Source: HXMU1428-3 sp965215715 (GTDB lineage Bacteria; Pseudomonadota; Alphaproteobacteria; Rhizobiales; HXMU1428-3). Taken from it: 64,000 nucleotides of DNA. The position numbers were made by a program, and so were the translations under genes. The notes beneath the pieces are model-generated. The model did no database searches, was not told the origin of the DNA, and saw only the letters and a program-made list of their open reading frames with translations. This document shows positions 43,927 to 52,356 of the stretch, one piece after another (the first letter of the stretch is position 1; every line of letters begins with the position of its first letter). The stretch spans positions 2,108,001-2,172,000 of the forward strand of contig OZ244129.1 of assembly GCA_965215715.1 (NCBI GenBank), in the 5' to 3' direction.

Positions 43927-43957
43927 CCCCCCCAGTCAACATCTGGTGGGGGTTTTT
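43927..43957 (+). terminator. rho-independent terminator
   Basis: CCCCCCAG/CTGGTGGGGG pairing with a short loop followed by TTTTT, 7 nt after the primase stop. Confidence 0.85.
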
Positions 43958-44275
43958 CTAAGCCTCGCTTTTGAGATTAGCCGCCAACCAGGCGCGTCAA
44001 GAGCCGCCTAAAGCTTTCCCCTTGACCCGACCTGGCTTTTGCGGCTTTTTTTCAAAAATGAAAAAGGCTTCGACTCAAAAGGATGAAACATTGGCTATAA
44101 CAATCCACAACACCCCGGTTAAAGGTAGATTTTTTGAGCATCTCACAAAGATTTGATATGTAACGATCTGAATATAACAGCCACCTTCTTGGTTCATAGA
44201 GCAACTTGCGCTCACCTTTACTTCAGAAGCCCACACACCAATTCTGAGTGTCTTACCCTCATCACGGAGATACTC
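43958..44275. other. intergenic region before the MT-A70 gene
   Basis: No gene. The MT-A70 frame is open upstream to 44153, but that extension lacks a ribosome site and does not read like the family. A weaker AGCCGC/GCGGCT repeat followed by T's lies at about 43979-44050. GGAG precedes the 44276 ATG by 6 nt. Confidence 0.4.
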
Positions 44276-44812
44276 ATGAAAAAATATCAAATCATTTATG
44301 CGGACCCGCCCTGGTTTTATAAATCAGGTCAATTTCCATCCACATCTAAACGTTATTCTTACCCACTGCTTGAAACTGAAAAAATCTGTGCCCTGCCAAT
44401 TCAACAAATTGCCCACCCAAACAGCCTGCTGTTTTTATGGTCAACCATGTCTCATATCCCGGAAGCGCTGCAGGTAATTCAAGCCTGGGGGTTTCATTAT
44501 GTCACCAACGGCTTTACTTGGATTAAGACCAATACCAAGTCAGGCACACCTGCTTTCGGTATGGGCTATTGGACACGGCAAAATGCTGAACTTTGTTTGC
44601 TCGCCAAGCGCGGCAAACCGCTGCGGCAGTTTAAAAACATTTCCTCTGTGGTTTTGGAACCGCGCCGCTTGCATTCCCAAAAACCTGATCGGATCAGAAA
44701 CGACATCGTCCGTATTTGTGGTGATCTGCCGCGCATTGAACTCTTTGCCCGTCAAAAGATACCTGGCTGGGATATCTGGGGTAACGAGCTTGATAATGAT
44801 ATTGACCTTTAA
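44276..44812 (+). CDS. MT-A70 family DNA/RNA adenine methyltransferase
   Basis: 178 residues; SAM-dependent N6-adenine methylase. The catalytic DPPW motif is at about residues 9-12 (YADPPWFYKSG), followed by LLFLWSTMSHIPEA, FTWIKTNTKSG and RPRLHSQKP-type segments of the family. It may methylate the element's DNA to protect it from host restriction, or target phage or host sites. It is followed 14 nt later by the membrane protein gene. Confidence 0.88.
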   Translation: MKKYQIIYADPPWFYKSGQFPSTSKRYSYPLLETEKICALPIQQIAHPNSLLFLWSTMSHIPEALQVIQAWGFHYVTNGFTWIKTNTKSGTPAFGMGYWTRQNAELCLLAKRGKPLRQFKNISSVVLEPRRLHSQKPDRIRNDIVRICGDLPRIELFARQKIPGWDIWGNELDNDIDL

Positions 44813-44826
44813 AGAAAGCAGACCCC

Positions 44827-45741
44827 ATGAAATTCTGGCAGTTTCTTGCTTTCATCAGCGGCTTGATCATCGCCATCACCATGGCCTTGGCCAGCATATC
44901 TTATAACGCAACCCTTGGCAGCCAGGACGTCGCCTTTTCCTGGCTGCCACTCACCAACAGCACTCTGTTTGCCAGCCTGGCCCTTGCTTTTGATCTTGGC
45001 ATGATCGCCAGTGTATTTGGGTTTTGGCATTGGCGGAGCTCTAATCGGATCGCCGCTGCTTTTTGCGCTTTTTTGTTTATCATCTCCTCTGGCTTTTCTA
45101 TCCATTCTGTGCGTGGCTATATCGCTCTCAATCTAACCAAGGCCGAAGCGCCAGTAGAACGAGAACAGGATCTTTATGCCTCTTTGAAAGCAGAACTTAA
45201 AGATGCGCAAACCCATTTGGCCACGCTCCGCGCCGATCTTCATAAAACAAAAGGGAGAAAGCGCCAGGGTCGCACACGTGAAATTAAAGAGCTGCTCTCC
45301 CGCATTGAAAAGACAAGAGCGCAACTGGCCTCAGTGCAAGCAATCCATCATGTTTCACCGCTGAAAGGAATTGAGTGGTATTTGGCAATTACCCTTTGGT
45401 TTTTCCACGCCACTTGCTGGACGGCATGGTTCGGTACCAATGGCAGGCCTTTGATAGAAAATTCGCTCCAAAATCAAGCCAAACAGTCTCATATCCAGAT
45501 TGAGACTTTTGATCATGGCGGTGTGAAGGCCTGGATGCAGCACTATCAGCAAGCTGAACCTGAGCATTGTGTGATGCTTTTTGAGAATTATCAGGCGTGG
45601 TGTCAAGACAATGAGCTTTATCCGTTATCTGAGCGAAAATTTTACGCCCGTCTCATTGAACTCGGCGCCCGTAAATTCCGGGATGGCCGCAATGGGCCGA
45701 TGAAATATGAATTGACGAATACACTAACAAATCGAGTATGA
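44827..45741 (+). CDS. multi-pass membrane protein with coiled coil and PriCT-like C-terminus
   Basis: 304 residues. Four membrane segments (about 5-25, 38-60, 73-95, 190-210) around a coiled-coil loop rich in Lys/Arg/Glu (about 105-165). The last ~85 residues (VMLFENYQAWCQDNELYPLS, then ERKFYARLIELGARKF) look like the winged-helix C-terminal domain of phage and plasmid primases (PriCT). A DNA-binding domain anchored in the membrane would suit docking the element or its transfer complex. No known full-length homologue recognised. Confidence 0.65.
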   Translation: MKFWQFLAFISGLIIAITMALASISYNATLGSQDVAFSWLPLTNSTLFASLALAFDLGMIASVFGFWHWRSSNRIAAAFCAFLFIISSGFSIHSVRGYIALNLTKAEAPVEREQDLYASLKAELKDAQTHLATLRADLHKTKGRKRQGRTREIKELLSRIEKTRAQLASVQAIHHVSPLKGIEWYLAITLWFFHATCWTAWFGTNGRPLIENSLQNQAKQSHIQIETFDHGGVKAWMQHYQQAEPEHCVMLFENYQAWCQDNELYPLSERKFYARLIELGARKFRDGRNGPMKYELTNTLTNRV

Positions 45742-45877
45742 ATGAGTAATTCAGTTTAATTATGTGAAAAATATTTGGTTCAAAACACTTAACCTTTGAA
45801 TTATTTTATGAATTTGTTACGTTTCAAATAAATAAAAAACTATTTACAGTAACGATATTTAACATGCGGGGGACATT

Positions 45878-47890
45878 TTGGAACACGTCGGTGAAATTGA
45901 AAAACGCCTTTGGTCGGTGGCTGATCATCTGCGTGCCAACTCGAATTTTGCCAGCAACGAATACTTCCTCCCTGTCATGGGGCTCATCTTCCTGCGCCAT
46001 GCTTACAGCCGTTTTTTACGGGTCCAGTATGAAATAGAGAACGATCCCAAGAGGGCAAAACGTGGTGGTGTCTCAAGGCCTGCAAGTAAGATAGACTTTT
46101 CCGGCCGTGGTTCTATCTTTTTAAAACCCGAAGCACAATTTGATCATCTGGTGGCGATTCCTGATGGCGGCGATCGTGCAGGTGCAATCATCGCCGCGAT
46201 GGAAAGCATCGAGGCCGACAATGAATCACTTAATGGTGTATTGCCAAAAACAGAATACCAAGAGCTGGGTGACGACGATCTCGGTCAACTCTTGCGTACC
46301 TTCAACGATCCCGCGCTGCAAAAAGCCGATGGCGATGTGTTCGGGCGCATCTATGAATATTTTCTGACACAGTTTGCCGACCAAAAAGCTCATGATGGCG
46401 GCGAGTTTTTCACGCCGATTTCCATCGTGCAAACCATTGTCAATGTCATCGAGCCCAATCACGGCAAGATCATCGACCCTGCTTGCGGCTCAGGCGGAAT
46501 GTTTGTGCAGTCAGCGCATTTCATCGAGAAAATGAAAGCCAATCCGAGCGACCGCGTCACCTTCTACGGGATGGAGAAAAACCCGACGACGATCCGCCTC
46601 GCCAAAATGAATCTCGCCGTTCATGGGCTTGAAGGCGATATAGCCAAGGCGATTTCATACTATGAAGACCCGCACGATCTGGTTAGCAAAGCCGACTTCG
46701 TGATGGCCAATCCACCGTTCAACGTCGATGAAATTGATGCCGAAAAAATCAAAAACGATCCGCGTTTGGAGTTTGGCCTGCCTAGTGTGAACAAGGGCGG
46801 CAAGGTTTCGAACGGCAACTATGTCTGGATCTCATTCTTCCATTCTTATCTGTCTGAGACAGGCCGTGCAGGCATCGTGATGTCATCGCAGGCATCATCG
46901 GCTGGCGGCGGCGAATCCAAAGTCCGCGAAGCGATGATCAAGACGGGCGATGTCGATGTGATGATCGCCATTCGCGGCAACTTCTTTTATACGCGAACCG
47001 TGCCGTGTGAACTCTGGTTTTTCGACAAGGGCAAACCTGAGCACCTGAAAGAAAAGGTGCTGATGATCGATGCGCGGAACATCTACCGCAAGGTGACGCG
47101 TAAGATTTTTGATTTCACGCCCGAGCAGCAGCAGAACATTTCCAGCATCGTGTGGCTCTATCGCGGGCAGACAGATCGGTTTCTGGCACTTGTGCAGAAC
47201 TATCTGCAAACCGCCTTTACGCAGATGAAGTCCTGCGACTTTACCGGGTTTGAAACTGCGCTCAATGCGGTGACAAAGGCGCACAAGGATAAAGAGCTAC
47301 AAGAGCTGGCAGCAACGGTCAAAGCCGACATCATGGCTCTGACCAAAGCGGCGAAAACTGCCTTCACCAACCAATGGGAAAAGACCGCGCGAGACTATGA
47401 GGGCTTGAAAGCGTCCAGTACGGCGCTTGAACCAGTGGCAGATCAGGCCAAGGCTTTGGTCAAAACCATCGACCACCTCTTCAAGTTGGCTACCCGCGTC
47501 CATGAAGCGGATGTTGCCAACGGCACAAAGCCTGCAGAAGGCAAGAAGCGCCTGAAGGAACTGGACTTAGCGCGGCGGGATGTTACCGAGCACCTTAAGC
47601 AAGCGCGCTACTTCCACACTCAGGCCGAATGGCTGCAAACGCGTTTTCCCGAGGCCGAATTGCGCGATGTGGAAGGATTGGTCAAGCTGGTTGATCGCGC
47701 AGAGCTGGACGCCAATGACTGGAGTCTGACACCAGGCCGATATGTCGGCGTTGCGCCTGAGGAAGAGGACCAAGACTTCGATTTTGAAGTAAGCTTGCGC
47801 GACATTCACATCGAGATTGATGGCCTGAACGCCGAAGCAGCAGCGCTCGCCGAAACTATCAAAAAGAATTTCGAAGAGTTGATAGTATGA
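45878..47890 (+). CDS. hsdM: type I restriction-modification DNA methyltransferase HsdM
   Basis: 670 residues. N-terminal HsdM helical domain (GEIEKRLWSVADHLRANSNF), then the SAM site DPACGSGGMF (200-209) and catalytic NPPF (278-281). The C-terminal ~230 residues are an alpha-helical extension that explains the length above the usual ~500. A TTG start is required: no ATG or GTG lies in frame between the upstream stop and 45878, and GGGGGA precedes it. The stop overlaps hsdS by 4 nt (ATGA). Base composition is clearly more GC-rich than the upstream modules, suggesting a separate origin. Confidence 0.93.
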   Translation: MEHVGEIEKRLWSVADHLRANSNFASNEYFLPVMGLIFLRHAYSRFLRVQYEIENDPKRAKRGGVSRPASKIDFSGRGSIFLKPEAQFDHLVAIPDGGDRAGAIIAAMESIEADNESLNGVLPKTEYQELGDDDLGQLLRTFNDPALQKADGDVFGRIYEYFLTQFADQKAHDGGEFFTPISIVQTIVNVIEPNHGKIIDPACGSGGMFVQSAHFIEKMKANPSDRVTFYGMEKNPTTIRLAKMNLAVHGLEGDIAKAISYYEDPHDLVSKADFVMANPPFNVDEIDAEKIKNDPRLEFGLPSVNKGGKVSNGNYVWISFFHSYLSETGRAGIVMSSQASSAGGGESKVREAMIKTGDVDVMIAIRGNFFYTRTVPCELWFFDKGKPEHLKEKVLMIDARNIYRKVTRKIFDFTPEQQQNISSIVWLYRGQTDRFLALVQNYLQTAFTQMKSCDFTGFETALNAVTKAHKDKELQELAATVKADIMALTKAAKTAFTNQWEKTARDYEGLKASSTALEPVADQAKALVKTIDHLFKLATRVHEADVANGTKPAEGKKRLKELDLARRDVTEHLKQARYFHTQAEWLQTRFPEAELRDVEGLVKLVDRAELDANDWSLTPGRYVGVAPEEEDQDFDFEVSLRDIHIEIDGLNAEAAALAETIKKNFEELIV

Positions 47891-49125
47891 ATTGGGAGTC
47901 TGTAAAACTTGGTAGCCTTGGTGAATTTCGAAATGGACTTAACTATTCGAAAGAAAACGAAGGTGAAGGTCTAAAAGTAATTTCCGTCAAGAACTTTGGC
48001 GACCTTAGAGTCCCAAACTATGACGAATTAGATGAAATCAATCCCGACGGGGTAAATGCCAAGGACTCGAGATTGGAAGCGGGCGATATCATCTTCGTGC
48101 GCTCAAATGGGAACAAGGATTTGATCGGTCGTTCGATGTATATCGAAGAGACTATGCCAGATGTTTCATATTCTGGATTTTGCATTCGATTTAGGAACCA
48201 TAGCGCCAATGTGCGATCAAAGTTTCTCGCCTACTACTTTCGGTCACCAATGTTCCGGCGCACACTTTCGAACCTCGGCGGCGGAACAAATATCAACAAT
48301 CTCAACCAGACGGTTTTGAAAAATTTTGAAGTCTCTGTTCCTAACCCCGCTGAGCAAGAAAAGATTCTAGCGACTATTTCGTCCTACGACGACCTGATCG
48401 AAAACAATCGGCGGCGGATTGCGTTGTTGGAGGAAGCGGCGCGGCTATTGTATCGCGAATGGTTTGTCCATTTCCGCTTCCCTGGCCACGAGCACGTCAA
48501 AATCATCGATGGCGTGCCCGAGGGGTGGGAACAAAAAGCAATTGGTGACATCGCGCGCGTTTATAGGGGCAAGAGTTACAAGAGCTCTGAATTGCGTGAG
48601 GAAGGTGGAAAAGCATTTGCTAACCTAAAATGCATTCAAAGATATGGTGGATTCAGAATCTCGGGATTGAAGCGATTTGAAGGCGATCACAAAGAACATC
48701 ACACCTTGAGACCAGGCGATATCGTTATGGCTGTAACTGACATGACGCGGGAAGCCATGATTGTTGCTCAAGCTGGGCGGATACCCGCGAGTGTCAACGA
48801 AGATGCTATATACTCAATGGACTTGGTGAAAATAGTTCCTTACGAAAGCATACCTTCAAATTGGCTTTACTCACTCTTCCGTTATTCTGGTTTTTCGTTT
48901 GATGTTCGAGAGCACGCAAACGGAACCAATGTGCTTCACTTGAAACCGAAGCATATAGAAAATTGGATTTCACCGATTCCCCCACCGTCATTGATGCAAG
49001 AATTCGTATCTATTATTGATCCGATGATTAATCAGCAAGACAGACTCGAACTCCAAATTCACCATTTAGAGAAAGCACGCGACCTGCTGCTACCCCGTCT
49101 GATAGACGGACGGTTGGAGGTGTAG
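47887..49125 (+). CDS. hsdS: type I restriction specificity subunit HsdS
   Basis: 412 residues with two target-recognition domains and conserved helical spacers. The first domain (about 1-150) ends in the spacer helix AEQEKILATISSYDDLIENN, then RRIALLEEAARLLYREWFVH. The second domain (about 205-370) ends LMQEFVSIIDPMINQQ with a closing helix to LLLPRLIDGRLEV. It determines the DNA sequence that HsdM methylates and HsdR cuts. The two halves differ in base composition, as expected for exchangeable recognition domains. Confidence 0.93.
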   Translation: MNWESVKLGSLGEFRNGLNYSKENEGEGLKVISVKNFGDLRVPNYDELDEINPDGVNAKDSRLEAGDIIFVRSNGNKDLIGRSMYIEETMPDVSYSGFCIRFRNHSANVRSKFLAYYFRSPMFRRTLSNLGGGTNINNLNQTVLKNFEVSVPNPAEQEKILATISSYDDLIENNRRRIALLEEAARLLYREWFVHFRFPGHEHVKIIDGVPEGWEQKAIGDIARVYRGKSYKSSELREEGGKAFANLKCIQRYGGFRISGLKRFEGDHKEHHTLRPGDIVMAVTDMTREAMIVAQAGRIPASVNEDAIYSMDLVKIVPYESIPSNWLYSLFRYSGFSFDVREHANGTNVLHLKPKHIENWISPIPPPSLMQEFVSIIDPMINQQDRLELQIHHLEKARDLLLPRLIDGRLEV

Positions 49126-49128
49126 GGC

Positions 49129-52100
49129 ATGAATGATTACACCGAAGACAGATTGGCTCAGAATACCCTCGCATCCTATCTTGAGGATGAGTTGGGCTGG
49201 GGCAATGTCTTCGCGTTTAATACTGAAACCTTCGGGCCGGAAGGTACGCTTGGCCGCAAGTCGGATCGCGAAGTGGTGCTCACCCGCTATGTTGGGGAGG
49301 CGCTGGTACGGCTTAATCCTGGCTATCCCGATGAAGCCTATGCAAACGCGCTTCGTCAGATTACGGACACGATAGGTTTCCAGTCCGCCGTTCAGACCAA
49401 TCACGAGAAATATGAGCTGATCCGTGATGGTGTTCTGGCCAGCTATAAGAAGAACGGTGAGATCAAGAAAAGTCGCCTAAAGATTTTCGACTACGACAAT
49501 CCTGACAATAACCACTTCCTCTGTGTCCGTGAAATGTGGGTGAGCGGACCAAACGGCCATCGCCGCCGTCCTGATATCATCGGTTTCGTCAATGGCTTGC
49601 CATTGATGTTTGTTGAATTGAAACGCCCCGACAAATCATTGCGCCGCGCCTATGACGACAATTTCCGCGACTACATGGACACGATCCCACAGCTCTTTCA
49701 CTTCAACGCCTTTGTGGTGCTGGGCAATGGGATAGAAGCCAAGGTTGGCTCGATCTCCGCGCAGTATGAGCATTTCAGTGACTGGAAGCGCCTGGCCGAA
49801 GGCGACAAAGGCGTCGTGCAGATGGAGACCCTCATCAAAGGCATCTGCACCCGTTCCAACTTTCTAGACCTCTTCGAGAACTTCATCCTGTTCGATGACA
49901 GTACCGGCAAGCTGATCAAGATTGTTGCCCGAAACCATCAATATCTTGGCGTGAACCGTGCGATGCAGTCCGTCATTGACCGTAAGAAGCGTGACGGAAA
50001 GCTGGGCGTGTTCTGGCATACGCAGGGCTCAGGCAAATCCTATTCGATGGCGCTGTTCGCCCAAAAGGTGCGCCGAAAGTTGGGCGGTGATTTCACCTTC
50101 CTGGTGCTGACCGACCGAACAGACCTCGACAACCAGATTTACAAGACCTTCGCGGGCGTCGGTCTCGTCAACAACGATAAAGACCCGTGCCGTGCCGACA
50201 GCGGCTCTGAGCTGAAGCAACTGTTGGGTGAGCAGAAGGCCTTCGTGTTTTCTCTTGTGCAGAAGTTCAATCAGGAAATTGAGGAAGGCCAGGAATACTC
50301 GATACGCGACAACATCATCGTGATGACCGACGAGGCGCACCGAACCCAATACGGCACGCTGGCGATGAATATGCGCGATGCCTTGCCGAATGCCAGCTAT
50401 ATCGGCTTCACAGGCACGCCGCTCTTCACTAGCGACGAGATCACCCAGCGTGTCTTTGGTGGCTACATCTCCACGTATGACTTCCAACGCGCGATCGAGG
50501 ATAACGCGACGCTGCCACTCTATTACGATGCGCGCGGTGACAAACTTGGCCTTTCGGCTGAGGGACTGAATGAGAAACTCGCAGAAGCGATCGCGGAGGC
50601 GGAGATCAGCGACGCAGACGTTGCCGCGAAACTCGAAAACGAATTGAAGCGCGAATACCACGTGGTTACGGCTGAGAAACGCCTGAAACACATCGCTCAG
50701 GATTTCTCGACGCACTACTCGACGAACTGGGAAACCGGCAAGGCGATGTTTGTGGCGATCGATAAAGTCACCGCCGTGCGGATGCACGACTACATCAAGG
50801 AAACATGGGCAGCGCGCATTGCCGAATTCGAAGCCAATCTGATAAATGCGCGCGATGATCAAGACATGGCACTACGGCAACGTCAGATTACCTGGATGAA
50901 GGAAACCGAGATCGCTGTTGTTGTCAGCGACGAACAAGGTGAAGTCGACAAGTTTCGCAAATGGGGTTTGGACATTGGCCCCCATCGCAAGTTGATGAAA
51001 GAAGGCTTTCTCCTCGAAGATGGTAAGCGCCTCGATGTTGAAAGCGCCTTCAAGCGTGAAGACCATCCTTTCCGCATCGTGATCGTGTGCGCCATGTGGC
51101 TAACCGGCTTTGACGTACCCTCGCTATCTACACTGTACCTCGACAAGCCATTGCAAGCGCACACGCTTATGCAGGCGATTGCGCGTGCCAACCGCGTAAA
51201 GGAAGGCAAGAACAACGGGCTGATCGTCGACTATTGCGGCATCCTGAAAAATCTACGCAAAGCTCTGGCGACGTTCGCTGGCCATACAGGTGAAGGCGGT
51301 ATGGATGAAGGGGACGGACCAGAAACTGATCCGCTGCATCCAGAAGAAGAGTTGCTGGAAGAATTGGCCGAGGCAATCGAGTTTGTTTGCCAGCAGTTGA
51401 AAGATAATGGCCTTGAACTGGAGACTCTGAAGACGGCAACGGGCTTTGCTAAGAACAAGGCGTTGGTTGATGCTAAGGAAGCCGTCAATGTGGATGACGA
51501 AAGCCGCAAGAAGTTCGAGATTTCTGCGCGGTCAGTGTTCAGAAAATACAAAGCCTGCCTGACTTTCGATGGCGTTCAAAAATGCCGCGCCGACTGTGAA
51601 GCGATCGCGTTCCTCTACAAGACACTCGGAGAAGATCGCGACAATGCCGATACGTCCGAAATCATTCAGAAGCTAAATGCGATCGTGAGCGAAGCCGTCA
51701 ATGTGAAGGCCGACCCCGATTCCGACGACAAGATATTCGACATCTCTAAGATAAACTTCGATCTGTTGCGCAAGGAATTTGCAAAGAGTGAGAAAAAGCA
51801 CACTGATGTTCAGGACATGAAGACGGTCATCGAGAACCGTCTTCGCAAGATGCTGGAACAGAACCCGCTTCGAACAGATTTCCAAGAGCGCTTCGACGAG
51901 ATCGTCCGCGACTACAACAAGGAAAAGGATAAGAACACGATCGAAGCCACTTTCGAGGCGTTGATGCGGCTCACTGCTGAAATGTCGGAGGAAGAAAAGC
52001 GCCACGTCAAGGAAGGTCTGGACACCGAAGAGCAACTGGCAGTTTTCGATATGCTGCTAAAGCCAGACTTATCGAAACCTGAAATTAAAAAAATCAAATC

Positions 52101-52356
52101 TGTTGCGGTCTCCTTGTTAAAGGAGCTCGAAAAGCAAATGCGCGAGGTTCAGGACATCTTTTCGAAGACAGCCACCCGCGATCGCTTTCGTCAATCGATC
52201 TATGATTTTTTGTATGATGATAAAACGGGCTTACCCGTTGAGCAGTACACAGAGGATGATCTTGCCTACAAAACAGACCGTTTATTTCAGTTTTTTGAAC
52301 AGCAAGCCGGTAGGACTCTCGACATGGCGTTCCGGGGAGGATTGGAAAGGACATGA
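49129..52356 (+). CDS. hsdR: type I restriction endonuclease HsdR
   Basis: 1075 residues. N-terminal PD-(D/E)xK nuclease: Asp149 in RRRPDIIGF, then Glu163-x-Lys165 in FVELKRP. SF2 translocase motor: Walker A TQGSGKS (298-304), DEAH (401-404), GFTGTPLF, and VCAMWLTGFDVPSLST, ARANRV. A long helical C-terminal region follows. It translocates unmodified DNA and cuts it at a distance. It begins 3 nt after hsdS and overlaps the next gene's ATG (ATGA), so all four genes form one translational unit. Confidence 0.95.
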   Translation: MNDYTEDRLAQNTLASYLEDELGWGNVFAFNTETFGPEGTLGRKSDREVVLTRYVGEALVRLNPGYPDEAYANALRQITDTIGFQSAVQTNHEKYELIRDGVLASYKKNGEIKKSRLKIFDYDNPDNNHFLCVREMWVSGPNGHRRRPDIIGFVNGLPLMFVELKRPDKSLRRAYDDNFRDYMDTIPQLFHFNAFVVLGNGIEAKVGSISAQYEHFSDWKRLAEGDKGVVQMETLIKGICTRSNFLDLFENFILFDDSTGKLIKIVARNHQYLGVNRAMQSVIDRKKRDGKLGVFWHTQGSGKSYSMALFAQKVRRKLGGDFTFLVLTDRTDLDNQIYKTFAGVGLVNNDKDPCRADSGSELKQLLGEQKAFVFSLVQKFNQEIEEGQEYSIRDNIIVMTDEAHRTQYGTLAMNMRDALPNASYIGFTGTPLFTSDEITQRVFGGYISTYDFQRAIEDNATLPLYYDARGDKLGLSAEGLNEKLAEAIAEAEISDADVAAKLENELKREYHVVTAEKRLKHIAQDFSTHYSTNWETGKAMFVAIDKVTAVRMHDYIKETWAARIAEFEANLINARDDQDMALRQRQITWMKETEIAVVVSDEQGEVDKFRKWGLDIGPHRKLMKEGFLLEDGKRLDVESAFKREDHPFRIVIVCAMWLTGFDVPSLSTLYLDKPLQAHTLMQAIARANRVKEGKNNGLIVDYCGILKNLRKALATFAGHTGEGGMDEGDGPETDPLHPEEELLEELAEAIEFVCQQLKDNGLELETLKTATGFAKNKALVDAKEAVNVDDESRKKFEISARSVFRKYKACLTFDGVQKCRADCEAIAFLYKTLGEDRDNADTSEIIQKLNAIVSEAVNVKADPDSDDKIFDISKINFDLLRKEFAKSEKKHTDVQDMKTVIENRLRKMLEQNPLRTDFQERFDEIVRDYNKEKDKNTIEATFEALMRLTAEMSEEEKRHVKEGLDTEEQLAVFDMLLKPDLSKPEIKKIKSVAVSLLKELEKQMREVQDIFSKTATRDRFRQSIYDFLYDDKTGLPVEQYTEDDLAYKTDRLFQFFEQQAGRTLDMAFRGGLERT

